Assembly (NCBI RefSeq): GCF_000613245.1
Contig: NZ_HG964936.1
Span: forward strand, 1,841,271-1,875,401
Direction of reading: 5' to 3'
DNA from: Mycobacterium asiaticum DSM 44297
GTDB lineage: Bacteria > Actinomycetota > Actinomycetes > Mycobacteriales > Mycobacteriaceae
Length of the DNA stretch: 34,131 nucleotides
The notes under the pieces are model-generated. The model was not told the DNA's origin and did no database searches. It saw only the letters and a program-made list of their open reading frames with translations. This document shows positions 8,484-16,133 of the stretch, one piece after another. Numbering within the stretch: the first letter of the stretch is position 1; each line of letters opens with the position of its first letter. The translations under genes were made by a program, and so were the position numbers.

Positions 8484-9329
8484 CTAATGCCGGTGCGGCT
8501 CCAGCAACGCCGCCTGCCCGACCGTCGGCGGGTTAGCGGCCAGCCATTCCTTGGTTGCGGCCTCAGACCGTTCGATCAGGTCGGGCGCGTGGGAGAAGTC
8601 CAAGCCGGAAATGGAGACGGGACACAGAGGGCGGATGACGCGCAGGTCGTACTCGGTTTCGAAGCGGGCGATATCGACCGCGAGCCGGTGGTTCAAGGCG
8701 ATGGTCATAGCGTGCAGCGCCATGTTGGCCGCCGACCTGGGTGCGGTGGGCAAGTCGCAGGAGTACCCGGTCGGCAGCACCCAGATCTGGTCGGCCCCCA
8801 AGGCGATCGCATGGGAAACCGGCGTGTTGTTCACTACGCCGCCGTCCATCAGGTCGCGGCCGTCGATGCGTACGGGCGGGAAGATCCCCGGGATGGCGGC
8901 ACTGGCGGCGATGGCGTCTACGGCGTCGCCCGAGGACAACAGCACGTCGGTGCCCGAAATCACGTCCGTCGCCACCACATGCAGGGGAGTCGGCGCGTTC
9001 TCGAGCCGGGTGAATTCCAACTTTTCCGCCAGCAGGGCGCGCAGACCGGTGTTGGGCACCAGATGGGTGCGGCGGCCGAACATGCCCAGCGCTCCGGCGA
9101 TAGGGCGGGCCGGAAAGATCTGTTTGCGCGCCAGCGAGATCCACAGATCCGCCAGCCCGCGGACGCCGGCGCAATCGGACCGGGACGCCAGCCAACCGCC
9201 GTTGACCGCCCCGACGGACGTGCCGACGATCAGGTCGGGCGTGATCCCTGTGTCGGCCAGGGCAAGCAGCATCCCGGCATGGATCGCGCCGAGACTCGCA
9301 CCCCCGGACAACACGAATGCTGTGGGCAC
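8484..9329 (-). CDS. Patatin-like phospholipase, RssA type
   Basis: The predicted protein has 281 residues. The oxyanion-hole motif is SGGASLGAIHAGM (8-20), the nucleophile elbow GTSVG has Ser38, and the catalytic aspartate is in MDGG (Asp162). Together these give an intact Ser-Asp dyad as in patatin-family lipid acyl hydrolases. No signal peptide or membrane helix is apparent. The frame is open much further upstream, but that extension runs across the divergent secreted-protein gene and is not protein-like. GTG at 9329 (MPTAFVLSGG) places the oxyanion motif at the usual N-terminal position. It is likely co-transcribed with the downstream phosphatase gene. Confidence 0.85.
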   Translation of the reverse strand: MPTAFVLSGGASLGAIHAGMLLALADTGITPDLIVGTSVGAVNGGWLASRSDCAGVRGLADLWISLARKQIFPARPIAGALGMFGRRTHLVPNTGLRALLAEKLEFTRLENAPTPLHVVATDVISGTDVLLSSGDAVDAIAASAAIPGIFPPVRIDGRDLMDGGVVNNTPVSHAIALGADQIWVLPTGYSCDLPTAPRSAANMALHAMTIALNHRLAVDIARFETEYDLRVIRPLCPVSISGLDFSHAPDLIERSEAATKEWLAANPPTVGQAALLEPHRH

Positions 9330-9398
9330 AGCTGCATGGTAGGCGCCGGGACATTCGCAGAAAACGGCCGAAGTAACGAATCGGGTAGCTTTTCCGAT

Positions 9399-9836
9399 AT
9401 GAGCAACGTGCGAATATTGGCGAGCGCGGCCGCGCTGGCGGTTTCGGGAATGTTCGGGATCCTTGCCCCGGTGACCGCACACGCGGATCCTGCCGGTCAC
9501 CAGGTGACCTACACGATCACCAGCACCGGAAATCTCACGGGCAGTGTGCGGTACATGAACAGCGATCCGCCCAGCCAGGCGGCGTTCGACGCTAACTCGT
9601 CGCAGTTCATGAACACCGCGGGGACTACGTTCAGCGCCGGGGAGCCGCTGGTCTACAACGCCACCCTGGCCAACCCGAATCAGTGGGCGTTCGTCGCCGC
9701 AAGTGGGTCCTGCCGCTGGCCGGACTGCAGTTCGGGCAACATTGCCGAGTTGCAATGCCAGATCGCGGTGGACGGCCAGGTCGTGGTGACACAGAAGGCC
9801 ACCACCGCCGTGACCTGTGCCACCCGACCCTGGTAA
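9399..9836 (+). CDS. Small secreted four-cysteine protein (Rv2576c-like)
   Basis: This 145-residue protein has a Sec signal peptide: Arg5, a hydrophobic core (about 6-25) and an Ala-His-Ala cleavage site before DPAGHQ. The mature part of about 116 residues has four cysteines (in SGSCRWPDC, LQC and VTC) that could form two disulfides, and a beta-rich look (VTYTITSTGNLTGSVRY). I recognise it as the Rv2576c-type conserved exported protein; no function is known to me. TAGCTT (9386-9391) is a possible -10 box about 7 bases before the ATG, and there is no ribosome site, so a leaderless transcript is possible. Its TAA is 4 bp from the stop of the convergent regulator gene. Confidence 0.85.
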   Translation: MSNVRILASAAALAVSGMFGILAPVTAHADPAGHQVTYTITSTGNLTGSVRYMNSDPPSQAAFDANSSQFMNTAGTTFSAGEPLVYNATLANPNQWAFVAASGSCRWPDCSSGNIAELQCQIAVDGQVVVTQKATTAVTCATRPW

Positions 9837-9840
9837 CGGC

Positions 9841-10380
9841 TCAACGGGGGTCGTTATGTGTGACGACAACGACCTCGGCCGGCGCGGTGCCGACCGTCCT
9901 CAGCTGGTGACTCACTGACGCGTCGAAGTAGGCGCTGTCACCGGTGTCCAGCGTGATTGTCCGGTCACCGTAGTCAAGCTCCACCGTTCCGGCATGAACG
10001 AAGACGAATTCCTGGCCGGTATGTTCGGCGTGGGGCAGGTCGAAGAGCGCTCCGCTGGGTCGAACCACGAACGGGGACATGGATTTTCCCAGCAGGCTCG
10101 GCGCCAGCGCGCGGTAGCGGACTTGCCTGGCGCCGGGGCGGTCCTGATCGCCGTCAAGAGCCCGGTCGACGGCAATCTTCTCCACGCTGGCAGCCTCGGA
10201 GAACAACCGCCCGACGTCGACGTCGAGTGCGCGCGCGACCTTGAGCGCGACCGCGATCGACGGCGTGCTGTGACCGCGTTCGATTTTGGATAGGTAGCTC
10301 TTGGTCAGGCCGGTCTGTTCGGCGAGACGCTCGAGCGTCAGACCGCGTTGCCGGCGGACCGCCCGCAGCAGTGCCGCCAT
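9841..10380 (-). CDS. Xre-family regulator with cupin sensor domain
   Basis: The protein has 179 residues. The N-terminal third is an Xre-type helix-turn-helix (LTLERLAEQTGLTKSYLSKIERG, roughly residues 15-40). The C-terminal half is a cupin barrel with QEFVFVHAGTVELDYG and DTGDSAYFDASVSHQLR, likely to bind a small effector or metal. Such one-component regulators usually control the adjacent catabolic genes and themselves. A GGGAGG ribosome site precedes the ATG. The gene diverges from the aldolase-DapA operon across 51 bp that contains a large palindrome, its most likely binding site. Confidence 0.92.
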   Translation of the reverse strand: MAALLRAVRRQRGLTLERLAEQTGLTKSYLSKIERGHSTPSIAVALKVARALDVDVGRLFSEAASVEKIAVDRALDGDQDRPGARQVRYRALAPSLLGKSMSPFVVRPSGALFDLPHAEHTGQEFVFVHAGTVELDYGDRTITLDTGDSAYFDASVSHQLRTVGTAPAEVVVVTHNDPR

Positions 10381-10395
10381 CGGCAGACCTCCCTA

Positions 10396-10431
10396 ATGAC
10401 ACAAAGTTTCCTATTGGTTACAGTGTGTCAC
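10396..10431 (+). promoter_or_regulatory. SigA-like promoter covered by a 34-bp palindrome (likely operator of the Xre-cupin regulator)
   Basis: For the aldolase operon, ATGACA (10396-10401, five of six bases of TTGACA), a 17-bp spacer and TACAGT (10419-10424, fits TANNNT) form a good sigma-A promoter. The expected start of transcription falls at or next to the aldolase ATG at 10432, so the mRNA may be leaderless. The same bases form a dyad: perfect 7-bp arms TGACACA (10397-10403) and TGTGTCA (10424-10430) share their centre with an inner imperfect palindrome (10406-10421, GTTTCCTATTGGTTAC, 10 of 16 symmetric). A dimer bound here would cover both promoter elements and repress the operon. Confidence 0.65.
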
Positions 10432-11235
10432 ATGGCGATGACTTTCACCCAGTCCAAGTCCGAGTTGATGCTGCGGGCCCAAGATCGGCTGGCGGCCCAG
10501 GAGGTCGAGTCGGGCCTGACCACTCGGCAAAAGCTGGCATTGACCTGTCGGGCCCTGTTCGACGCCGGTCACGATTCCGGACTGGCGGGACAGATCACCG
10601 CCCGCACTGAGGCGGCGGGCACCTACTACACCCAGCGGCTCGGCCTGGGCTTCGACGAGATCACCGAAGACAACCTCCTGCTCGTCGACGAGGACCTCAA
10701 CGTCCTGCAGGGCGACGGAATGGCCAACCCCGCCAACCGCTTTCACAGCTGGATCTACCGCGCGCGCCCGGACGTGCAATGCATCGTGCACACCCATCCT
10801 TTCCATGTGGCGGCGCTGTCGATGCTTGAGGTACCGCTGATCGTCTCGCACATGGATACCACCCCGCTCTATGACGACTGCGCATTCCTGGCCAACTGGC
10901 CGGGCGTACCGGTGGGCAACGAGGAGGGTGAGATCATCACCGCAGCCCTCGGTGACAAGAAGGCGGCGCTACTGGCCCATCACGGTCAGGTGGTGGCCGG
11001 TGCCAGCATCGAGGAAGCCTGCTCGCTGGCGGTGCTGATCGAGCGGGCTGCCAAGCTGCAACTCGCCGCAATGGCCGCCGGCACGGTCAAAGAGCTGCCG
11101 GAGGAATTGGCGCGCGAGGCCCACGACTGGACGTTGACGCCCGCGCGCAGCCGGGCAAACTTCGCCTACTACGCCCGTCGCGCCCTGGTCCGCCACCCCG
11201 ACGCCATCACCATCGAGGAGTCCGCCCGTGTCTGA
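10432..11235 (+). CDS. Class II aldolase/adducin-family protein
   Basis: The protein has 267 residues from the chosen ATG (MAMTFTQSKSE). Zinc ligands of the class II aldolase fold are visible: HTHPFH (His120, His122) and AHHG (His183, His184). GLAGQITAR and MANPANRFH correspond to the phosphate or substrate-binding side. The family includes fuculose-1-phosphate aldolase, ribulose-5-phosphate epimerase and several decarboxylases, so the exact reaction cannot be assigned. The start at 10432 lies next to the expected transcription start and has no ribosome site; another in-frame ATG at 10396 would place 12 codons across the operator. It overlaps the DapA-like gene by 8 bp. Confidence 0.9.
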   Translation: MAMTFTQSKSELMLRAQDRLAAQEVESGLTTRQKLALTCRALFDAGHDSGLAGQITARTEAAGTYYTQRLGLGFDEITEDNLLLVDEDLNVLQGDGMANPANRFHSWIYRARPDVQCIVHTHPFHVAALSMLEVPLIVSHMDTTPLYDDCAFLANWPGVPVGNEEGEIITAALGDKKAALLAHHGQVVAGASIEEACSLAVLIERAAKLQLAAMAAGTVKELPEELAREAHDWTLTPARSRANFAYYARRALVRHPDAITIEESARV

Positions 11236-12112
11236 CACACCGAAGATCGGTGGCATCATCGCCTACCCGGTGACGCCGTTCTCCGCCGACGGCATCGACA
11301 CCGACCGGCACGGCCGCCTCGTCGAGCGGTTGGTGTCCGCGGGGGTGCACGCGATCGCTCCGCTGGGCAGCACCGGCGAGCTCGCCTACCTTGACGAGTC
11401 CGAGTTCGACACCGTCGTCGACGCCACCATTGCCACCGTCAACGGCCGGGTGCCCGTCATCGTCGGGGTCTCGGATGTCACCACCGCCAAGACAATTCGG
11501 CGCGCGCAGTACGCGCAACAGGCTGGGGCGGACGCGGTCATGATTCTTCCGGTCTCCTACTGGAAGCTCACCGACCGGGAGATCGCCCAGCACTACCGCA
11601 GCATCGGCGCGTCCATTGACATCCCGATCATGGCCTACAACAACCCCGCCACCAGCGGCGTGGACATGAGCCCCGAACTGCTGGTGTCGATGTTCGGTGA
11701 CATCGACAACCTCACCATGGTCAAGGAATCCACGGGCGATCTGTCCCGGATGCAACGCATCGCCGAGCTCAGCGACGGCCGGCTGCCGTTCTACAACGGC
11801 AGCAATCCGCTGGTGCTGGATGCGTTGAAGGTCGGCGCCGCCGGATGGTGCACGGCCGCACCGAATTTGCGGGCTCAGCCGTGCATCGGCCTGTATGAGG
11901 CGGTACGCGCCGGCGACCTGGAGAAGGCCCAGCTTCTCTACGACGACCTCAAGCCGTTGCTGCAGTTCATCGTGGCGGGGGGACTGCCGACGACGGTGAA
12001 GGCGGGCTTGGAGCTGCTCGGTGTGCCGGCCGGTGATCCACGGGCGCCGCTGCTTCCGCTCGACCAACGGGGTCGCCATGAGCTGCAGGAGCTGCTCGCG
12101 GGAGCTATCTGA
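11228..12112 (+). CDS. DapA/NanA-family aldolase-lyase (dihydrodipicolinate synthase-like)
   Basis: This 294-residue TIM-barrel protein has the pyruvate-binding GSTGE motif (47-51), Tyr137 in YNNPATSG and the Schiff-base lysine Lys166 in MVKESTGD. This keto-acid lyase superfamily includes DapA, N-acetylneuraminate lyase, keto-deoxy-sugar-acid aldolases and dehydratases. A biosynthetic DapA role is unlikely, because the gene overlaps a class II aldolase gene by 8 bp and is controlled with it next to a Xre-cupin regulator. That context suggests catabolism of a sugar acid or hydroxy-keto acid. GTG start, translationally coupled. A short GC hairpin (12134-12146) follows the stop but lacks a T tract. 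Confidence 0.88.
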   Translation: MSDTPKIGGIIAYPVTPFSADGIDTDRHGRLVERLVSAGVHAIAPLGSTGELAYLDESEFDTVVDATIATVNGRVPVIVGVSDVTTAKTIRRAQYAQQAGADAVMILPVSYWKLTDREIAQHYRSIGASIDIPIMAYNNPATSGVDMSPELLVSMFGDIDNLTMVKESTGDLSRMQRIAELSDGRLPFYNGSNPLVLDALKVGAAGWCTAAPNLRAQPCIGLYEAVRAGDLEKAQLLYDDLKPLLQFIVAGGLPTTVKAGLELLGVPAGDPRAPLLPLDQRGRHELQELLAGAI

Positions 12113-12362
12113 ATCTCAGATTTCCAAATGCGACCGGCGCCGCCGGCCAACGTCATCGGGCTTTGTCGCAGGCGATTGACCGGTCGTGGATGAACGCCAG
12201 GACCACGGGCGAATTATCAAAGCATTGACTGGATTGCCGTGCCACACGAGGATAAGCACGGTTATGCGGCTCAATTATTGCGGTTGGTAGTGGCGTGCTG
12301 TTCTGATTTTCCGTGGAGTGCGTCCGCCGAACGTCGGATGCCTCCATAGGAGTTGCAGGATC
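12113..12362. other. 250-bp spacer before the P450 gene, less GC-rich than its surroundings
   Basis: This is the longest non-coding stretch in the window. From about 12200 to 12330 it is visibly richer in A and T than the flanks (for example GAATTATCAAAG and TCAATTATTGCGG). It holds a short GC hairpin near the end of the DapA-like operon. TTGACT (12225-12230) is a fair -35, but the nearest -10-like box, GATAAG (12251-12256), is 20 bp away, so promoter assignment is weak. AGGAG (12349-12353), about 9 bp before the ATG at 12363, is the likely ribosome site of the P450 gene. No small ORF or RNA gene is recognisable. Confidence 0.5.
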
Positions 12363-13565
12363 ATGGGTGCCAAGACTGCAAGCCAGTTGTGCTACGACCC
12401 CTACGGTGTCGAACTCAACGTTGACCCGTATCCGCTGTTTCGGCGGCTCCGCGAGGAGGCGCCGTTGTCCTACAACGAACAACACGACTTTTACGCGCTG
12501 AGTCGATTCAACGATGTGCATGCGGCGCTGCATGACCATGAGACGTTCAGCTCAGCACGGGGCAACATTCTCGAATTGATCAAGGCTGACATGCCGATTC
12601 CGCCCGGCGTGTTTCTCATGGAGGATCCACCCCTGCACGACATCTACCGGAAGAGTCTTTCTCGCCTGTTCACGCCACGCAAAATGCGCGAGGTCGAGGC
12701 CACCGCGCGGCAATTCTGTGCTGAGAGTCTCGATCCGTTCGTTGGTACCGGGGGCTTTGACTTCATCGCCAATTTGGGTGCGGAGATGCCGGTGAGAGTC
12801 GTGTGCAGGCTGCTCGGTATCCCCGATGAGATGCGGCATGAGGTCATCGACCTCGCCGAAGGTCACGTCAACACCGAGCCCGGCGGGGAGATGAAAGCCG
12901 CGTCCTCAGGGCTGGAAACAGGGCAGCTATTCGCCGAGTACCTCGATTGGCGCGCTGAACATCCCTCCGACGACGTTGTCACCGAACTGCTCGGGGTCGA
13001 ATTCACCGACCTGGATGGCACGGTGAGGGGGTTGACCCGTGAGGAACTACTGATTTGCATCACACTGGTCGCCGCGGGCGGCGCCGAGACAACGACCCGG
13101 CTGATCGGATGGGCGGGCAAGGTCTTAGCCGAGCATCCGGAGCAGCGACGGGAGCTGGTCGCCGATCGCAGCCTGATCCCCGGCACCATCGAGGAGCTGT
13201 TGCGTTTCGAATCTCCCGCGCCACACATCGCGCGCACTGTCACACACGATCTGCAGTACTACGGACAACACGTGCCGGGCGGCAGCATCATGATGTTGCT
13301 CGCCGGTGCTGCAAACCGCGACCACCGGCAATTCCCACCCGATGGTGACGTCTTCAACATTCACCGCAAAGCCGGAGCCCATGTCGGCTTCGGTGTCGGC
13401 GTGCACTACTGCTTGGGAGCGTCGTTAGCCCGGATGGAGGGCCGCGTGGCGCTCGACGAGGTACTCAACCGCTTCCCGGAGTGGGACATCGATATGTCTG
13501 AGGCACGCATGACCACGACCTCGACAGTCCGTGGCTGGGAGACTTTGCCAGCCGTCCTAGCGTGA
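12363..13565 (+). CDS. Cytochrome P450
   Basis: This 400-residue soluble bacterial class I P450 has all key elements. The I-helix is LVAAGGAETTTRLIGW, the K-helix ExxR is EELLRFESPAP, and the heme loop is FGVGVHYCLGASLARME with Cys350 as iron ligand. The start MGAKTASQLCYDPY is supported by AGGAG upstream; the frame is open 15 codons further, but that part lacks P450 similarity. No ferredoxin or ferredoxin reductase gene is adjacent, so electron transfer must come from elsewhere. The substrate is not predictable. The gene stands alone after a less GC-rich spacer, and the codon choice in its first half looks less GC-biased than in neighbouring genes, which may indicate a later arrival. Confidence 0.93.
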   Translation: MGAKTASQLCYDPYGVELNVDPYPLFRRLREEAPLSYNEQHDFYALSRFNDVHAALHDHETFSSARGNILELIKADMPIPPGVFLMEDPPLHDIYRKSLSRLFTPRKMREVEATARQFCAESLDPFVGTGGFDFIANLGAEMPVRVVCRLLGIPDEMRHEVIDLAEGHVNTEPGGEMKAASSGLETGQLFAEYLDWRAEHPSDDVVTELLGVEFTDLDGTVRGLTREELLICITLVAAGGAETTTRLIGWAGKVLAEHPEQRRELVADRSLIPGTIEELLRFESPAPHIARTVTHDLQYYGQHVPGGSIMMLLAGAANRDHRQFPPDGDVFNIHRKAGAHVGFGVGVHYCLGASLARMEGRVALDEVLNRFPEWDIDMSEARMTTTSTVRGWETLPAVLA

Positions 13566-13590
13566 AAGGCCGCCCGACGTCTGGTCCGAT

Positions 13591-13610
13591 CGCCGTAACC
13601 AACTACGGTG
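13591..13610 (+). terminator. Small stem-loop after the P450 gene
   Basis: CGCCGTA (13591-13597) and TACGGTG (13604-13610) pair over 7 bp, with one G-U pair, around the 6-base loop ACCAAC. No T tract follows. It lies 25 bp after the P450 stop, in the 172-bp convergent gap before the metallopeptidase stop, and could act as a weak terminator for either gene. Nothing else is recognisable in this gap. Confidence 0.3.
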
Positions 13611-13737
13611 CCCTGACCTGACATTCGGCCCCATGACGACATCGAGTTGAACACCCCTGTCGTTTCGGGAGCACCCGAGGCGCCGAACAAGGTCTGCACA
13701 AAGTCAACGTGAATGGACGTGCTCTCGCGGTGGCGTC

Positions 13738-14619
13738 CTAGCCCAGATCGTTGGTTTTAAAGGTGTCGCACTTGTTCGGGTCACCACTCTGGTACCCGGT
13801 GGTGAACCACTTCTGGCGCTGCGCCGAGGAGCCGTGGGTCCAGGATTCCGGGTTGGTGCGCCCGTTCACCTGCTCCTGAATGCGGTCGTCGCCCACGGCG
13901 GCCGCCGCCGACAAGGCATCCTGAATATCCTTGTCGCTCAGCGGTTCCAGGAACGGTGCGCCGGTACTCTCCTGTTTGACGGTGGAGGCGTAGTGGGCCC
14001 ACACGCCGGCATAACAATCGGCCTGCAACTCGGTGCGCACACCACTGCCGGTGGCGCCCTTCGCCCCGGACTGGGCGCTGCCCAACACGCCCAGCAGGTT
14101 CTGCACATGGTGGCCGTACTCGTGGGCTACCACATACTCCTCGGCGAAAGGGCCTCCGCTGGAACCGAATTGGGTGACCAGCACCTGGAAGAAGTCGGTG
14201 TCGAAGTACGCCGTCTTGTCCATCGGGCAATAGAACGGACCGACGTCGCTACTGGCCGGGCCGCACCCGGTGCTCACCGAACCACTGAACAGCCGCAGGT
14301 GGGGGCGCGTGTAGCTGGGCATCAACTGCTTCCACACCGCGTCCAGCGAGTTGCTGGTGGCGACCACGCGGCACTGCACATACTTGTTGGCGTCCGCCCC
14401 GGTCTTGCAGCGGCTCAGGTCGAAACCGGGTGCGACGTCTTCGCGGGTGTCCAGCGGCTGCTGGCTGACCACGCCGCCGGGGTCGACGCCGAGCAGCATG
14501 GCGACCACCACGAGCAGCAGGCCGCCGATACCGCCGCCGATTGCCATCCGGCCCATCCCGCCGCCGCCAGACGATGACGCACTGCTGGTGTCGATCTGCA
14601 TACCCTCGTTGAAGGTCAT
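13738..14619 (-). CDS. Neutral zinc metallopeptidase, YpfJ family (Rv2575-like)
   Basis: The protein has 293 residues from ATG 14619 (MTFNEGMQIDTSS), which is preceded by a GGGGAG ribosome site. A Ser/Gly-rich cytoplasmic stub is followed by a membrane helix (about 25-44) and an extracytoplasmic peptidase domain with the zinc motif HEYGH (166-170). Other family landmarks are VAHEYGHHVQNLLG, ELQADCYAGVWAHYA (probable third ligand region) and the C-terminal WFTTGYQSG. Six cysteines outside the membrane may form disulfides. The frame is open a further 84 codons upstream, but that sequence is the antisense of nothing conserved and lacks the family pattern. It lies 32 bp after the SRPBCC gene in the same direction. 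Confidence 0.92.
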   Translation of the reverse strand: MTFNEGMQIDTSSASSSGGGGMGRMAIGGGIGGLLLVVVAMLLGVDPGGVVSQQPLDTREDVAPGFDLSRCKTGADANKYVQCRVVATSNSLDAVWKQLMPSYTRPHLRLFSGSVSTGCGPASSDVGPFYCPMDKTAYFDTDFFQVLVTQFGSSGGPFAEEYVVAHEYGHHVQNLLGVLGSAQSGAKGATGSGVRTELQADCYAGVWAHYASTVKQESTGAPFLEPLSDKDIQDALSAAAAVGDDRIQEQVNGRTNPESWTHGSSAQRQKWFTTGYQSGDPNKCDTFKTNDLG

Positions 14620-14651
14620 TGCATGCTCCCCATTCTCAAGGCGGACCCAGC

Positions 14652-15155
14652 CTAACGCTGCTGTGTAGCGGCGAATCGAGTGTCGGTATACCCGCGCAGA
14701 TTGCGCAGAAATCGCCGCAGGGCCACGTTCAGCAACGGCCCGAACGCCACCATGCCCAGCCCCGCGCCGCGCGCGGGTTTCTGGGCCATCGTCCAGGTCA
14801 GTCGGCAACCGCCCGGAATGACTTCGACACGGTAATCCTCGGCGAACGCGGCCACCGCCTTCGTCGAGCACTCATTGAACCGAAAGGCCATGTGCGTGAA
14901 CGGTTCCCAGGCGATGAACTCTTCGTCGCCGACGATGCCGCCGCGCATCTCGACGACGCGGGTGGTGCCGATGCCACGCGGCTCGGGACTGGTCCAGGTC
15001 ACCTTCGTGATCACCTTGGCCCACCGCGGCCACGACTCGGCGTCGGCGAGCACCTCGAACAGCTGCTCGGGGGTGATGGCGAGGTCGACGCTGTTGCGGA
15101 AGCGAAAGGGCGCATTCTCGATGAAGGCCAGGTCCACGCGCTCGCACGGATGCAT
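14652..15155 (-). CDS. SRPBCC-fold (polyketide cyclase/START-like) protein (Rv2574-like)
   Basis: The protein has 167 residues. Its N-terminal half shows the pattern of SRPBCC ligand-binding proteins: FRNSVDLAITPEQLFEVLADAESWPRWAKVI, where a phase of helix-loop-strand is followed by conserved W residues. VEVIPGGCRLTWTM then matches the middle of the helix-grip sheet, and the C-terminal long helix reads LLNVALRRFLRNL. These proteins bind hydrophobic ligands; the ligand is unknown. It has no signal peptide. The gene sits between the ketopantoate-reductase-like gene (8 bp upstream) and the metallopeptidase gene (32 bp downstream), so the three are probably one operon. Confidence 0.88.
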   Translation of the reverse strand: MHPCERVDLAFIENAPFRFRNSVDLAITPEQLFEVLADAESWPRWAKVITKVTWTSPEPRGIGTTRVVEMRGGIVGDEEFIAWEPFTHMAFRFNECSTKAVAAFAEDYRVEVIPGGCRLTWTMAQKPARGAGLGMVAFGPLLNVALRRFLRNLRGYTDTRFAATQQR

Positions 15156-15163
15156 GGCTCACC

Positions 15164-16060
15164 CTAACCGGGGCCGTCGCTGGCCGCGGCCAGCAGTGGC
15201 ACCAGCACATCGCTGATCGGGGTGGCCAGGCCGCGCGCCCGGGCCTTGCGGATGATGACGCCGTTGCGCAGGTCCCATTCCAGCGGGCGGCGTGCTTCCC
15301 GGTCAGTCAGGATCGAGGTGGTCATGTCCTCGGGGGCGGCCCGGAACAGGTTGACCAAGTCCTCGATCACGTCGTCGCCCAGCTCGGCACCCTCGGCGCG
15401 GGCCACCGTCAGGCACTCGGCGACGTAGCGGCGGGACAGCTGCGCGACGTCGTCGCGGCGGAACATCCCCGAACGCCGCCCGGTCAGCGCCATGAATCCG
15501 GCCAGCGCGTTGACCACCAGTTTGCGCCAGGTCGCGGTGGTGAAGTCGGGATCGCAGTCCACCACACACCCGGCGCCGCGCAGCAGCTCGGCGAGCGTCT
15601 CCGCCGCCGGCCCGGTCGGCAGTTTGAGCACCGCCGAGCCGCGCAACCGCACCCAGCCCGCAGGCTGCGTCTCAGCGGAGAACCACACGCTGCTCGGAAT
15701 GACGGCTGAGGACGGACACAGCGGTTGCACCTGCTCGACCTGTTCCACCCCGTTCTGCAGGACGGCGACCAACGTGTGTTCGTCGCACAGTCGCGCCAGC
15801 CAGCCGCGGGCCTGCTCGTTGTGGGTAGCTTTCACGGCCAGGAACAGCACGTCGACCGGGCCGCTGACGTCGGCCGGGTCGGTATGCACCGGTCCCGGCA
15901 CCACGATGGGTTCCCCGTCGTCGGGACGCAGTTCGACGCCGGACCGGCGCCGGTGGCCGCACAACAGGACCCGGTGACCGGCGGCGTGCAGCAGCGCTGC
16001 AATGGTCGTGCCGACCGCGCCGGGCCCCACCAGAGCGATGTTTGTCGGATGCGTTGCGAT
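15164..16060 (-). CDS. Ketopantoate reductase-family protein (Rv2573-like); start codon unclear
   Basis: About 298 residues. It begins with an NAD(P)-binding Rossmann fold (NIALVGPGAVGTTIAALL). DVLFLAVKATHNEQ, VAVLQNGVEQ and KLVVNALAGFMALTGR (the catalytic lysine region), followed by the C-terminal helical domain, match ketopantoate reductase (PanE/ApbA). It may reduce ketopantoate in pantothenate synthesis or a related keto acid. In this frame there is no ATG, GTG or TTG between the GTG at 16192 and the Rossmann core. The place where I recall the M. tuberculosis protein starting (MATNIALV) reads ATC (16058-16060). I give that position as a nominal start; the GTG at 16192 would overlap aspS by 59 bp. 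Confidence 0.8.
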   Translation of the reverse strand: MATHPTNIALVGPGAVGTTIAALLHAAGHRVLLCGHRRRSGVELRPDDGEPIVVPGPVHTDPADVSGPVDVLFLAVKATHNEQARGWLARLCDEHTLVAVLQNGVEQVEQVQPLCPSSAVIPSSVWFSAETQPAGWVRLRGSAVLKLPTGPAAETLAELLRGAGCVVDCDPDFTTATWRKLVVNALAGFMALTGRRSGMFRRDDVAQLSRRYVAECLTVARAEGAELGDDVIEDLVNLFRAAPEDMTTSILTDREARRPLEWDLRNGVIIRKARARGLATPISDVLVPLLAAASDGPG

Positions 16061-16092
16061 GCAGCCAACGTACTGGGTCAGGACCGGCCCTC

Positions 16093-16128
16093 TAGACTGA
16101 GCAGTCGTTCTCGCCCTGGATAAAGGAG
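16093..16128 (+). promoter_or_regulatory. aspS leader: candidate -10 box and ribosome site
   Basis: TAGACT (16093-16098) fits the mycobacterial -10 pattern TANNNT; no matching -35 is seen at 16-19 bp. AAGGAG (16123-16128), 5 bp before the GTG at 16134, is a good ribosome site and decides the aspS start. Confidence 0.4.
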
Positions 16129-16133
16129 TATTT

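Noticed and set aside
8487..9836. Upstream extension of the small secreted protein frame across the patatin-like gene
   Set aside because: The extension is the antisense of the patatin gene and would bury the signal peptide inside the protein; the ATG at 9399 gives a normal Sec signal.
12134..12146. GC hairpin after the DapA-like gene as terminator
   Set aside because: A 5-bp stem with a 3-base loop and no T tract is common by chance in GC-rich DNA.
12225..12256. TTGACT and GATAAG as a promoter for the P450 gene
   Set aside because: The 20-bp spacing is too long for a normal sigma-A promoter and GATAAG is a poor -10; kept only as a remark in the spacer entry.
13406..13699. Possible small gene or gene remnant after the P450 gene on the minus strand
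   Set aside because: It is half antisense to the P450 heme region, has no good ribosome site and no similarity I can recognise.
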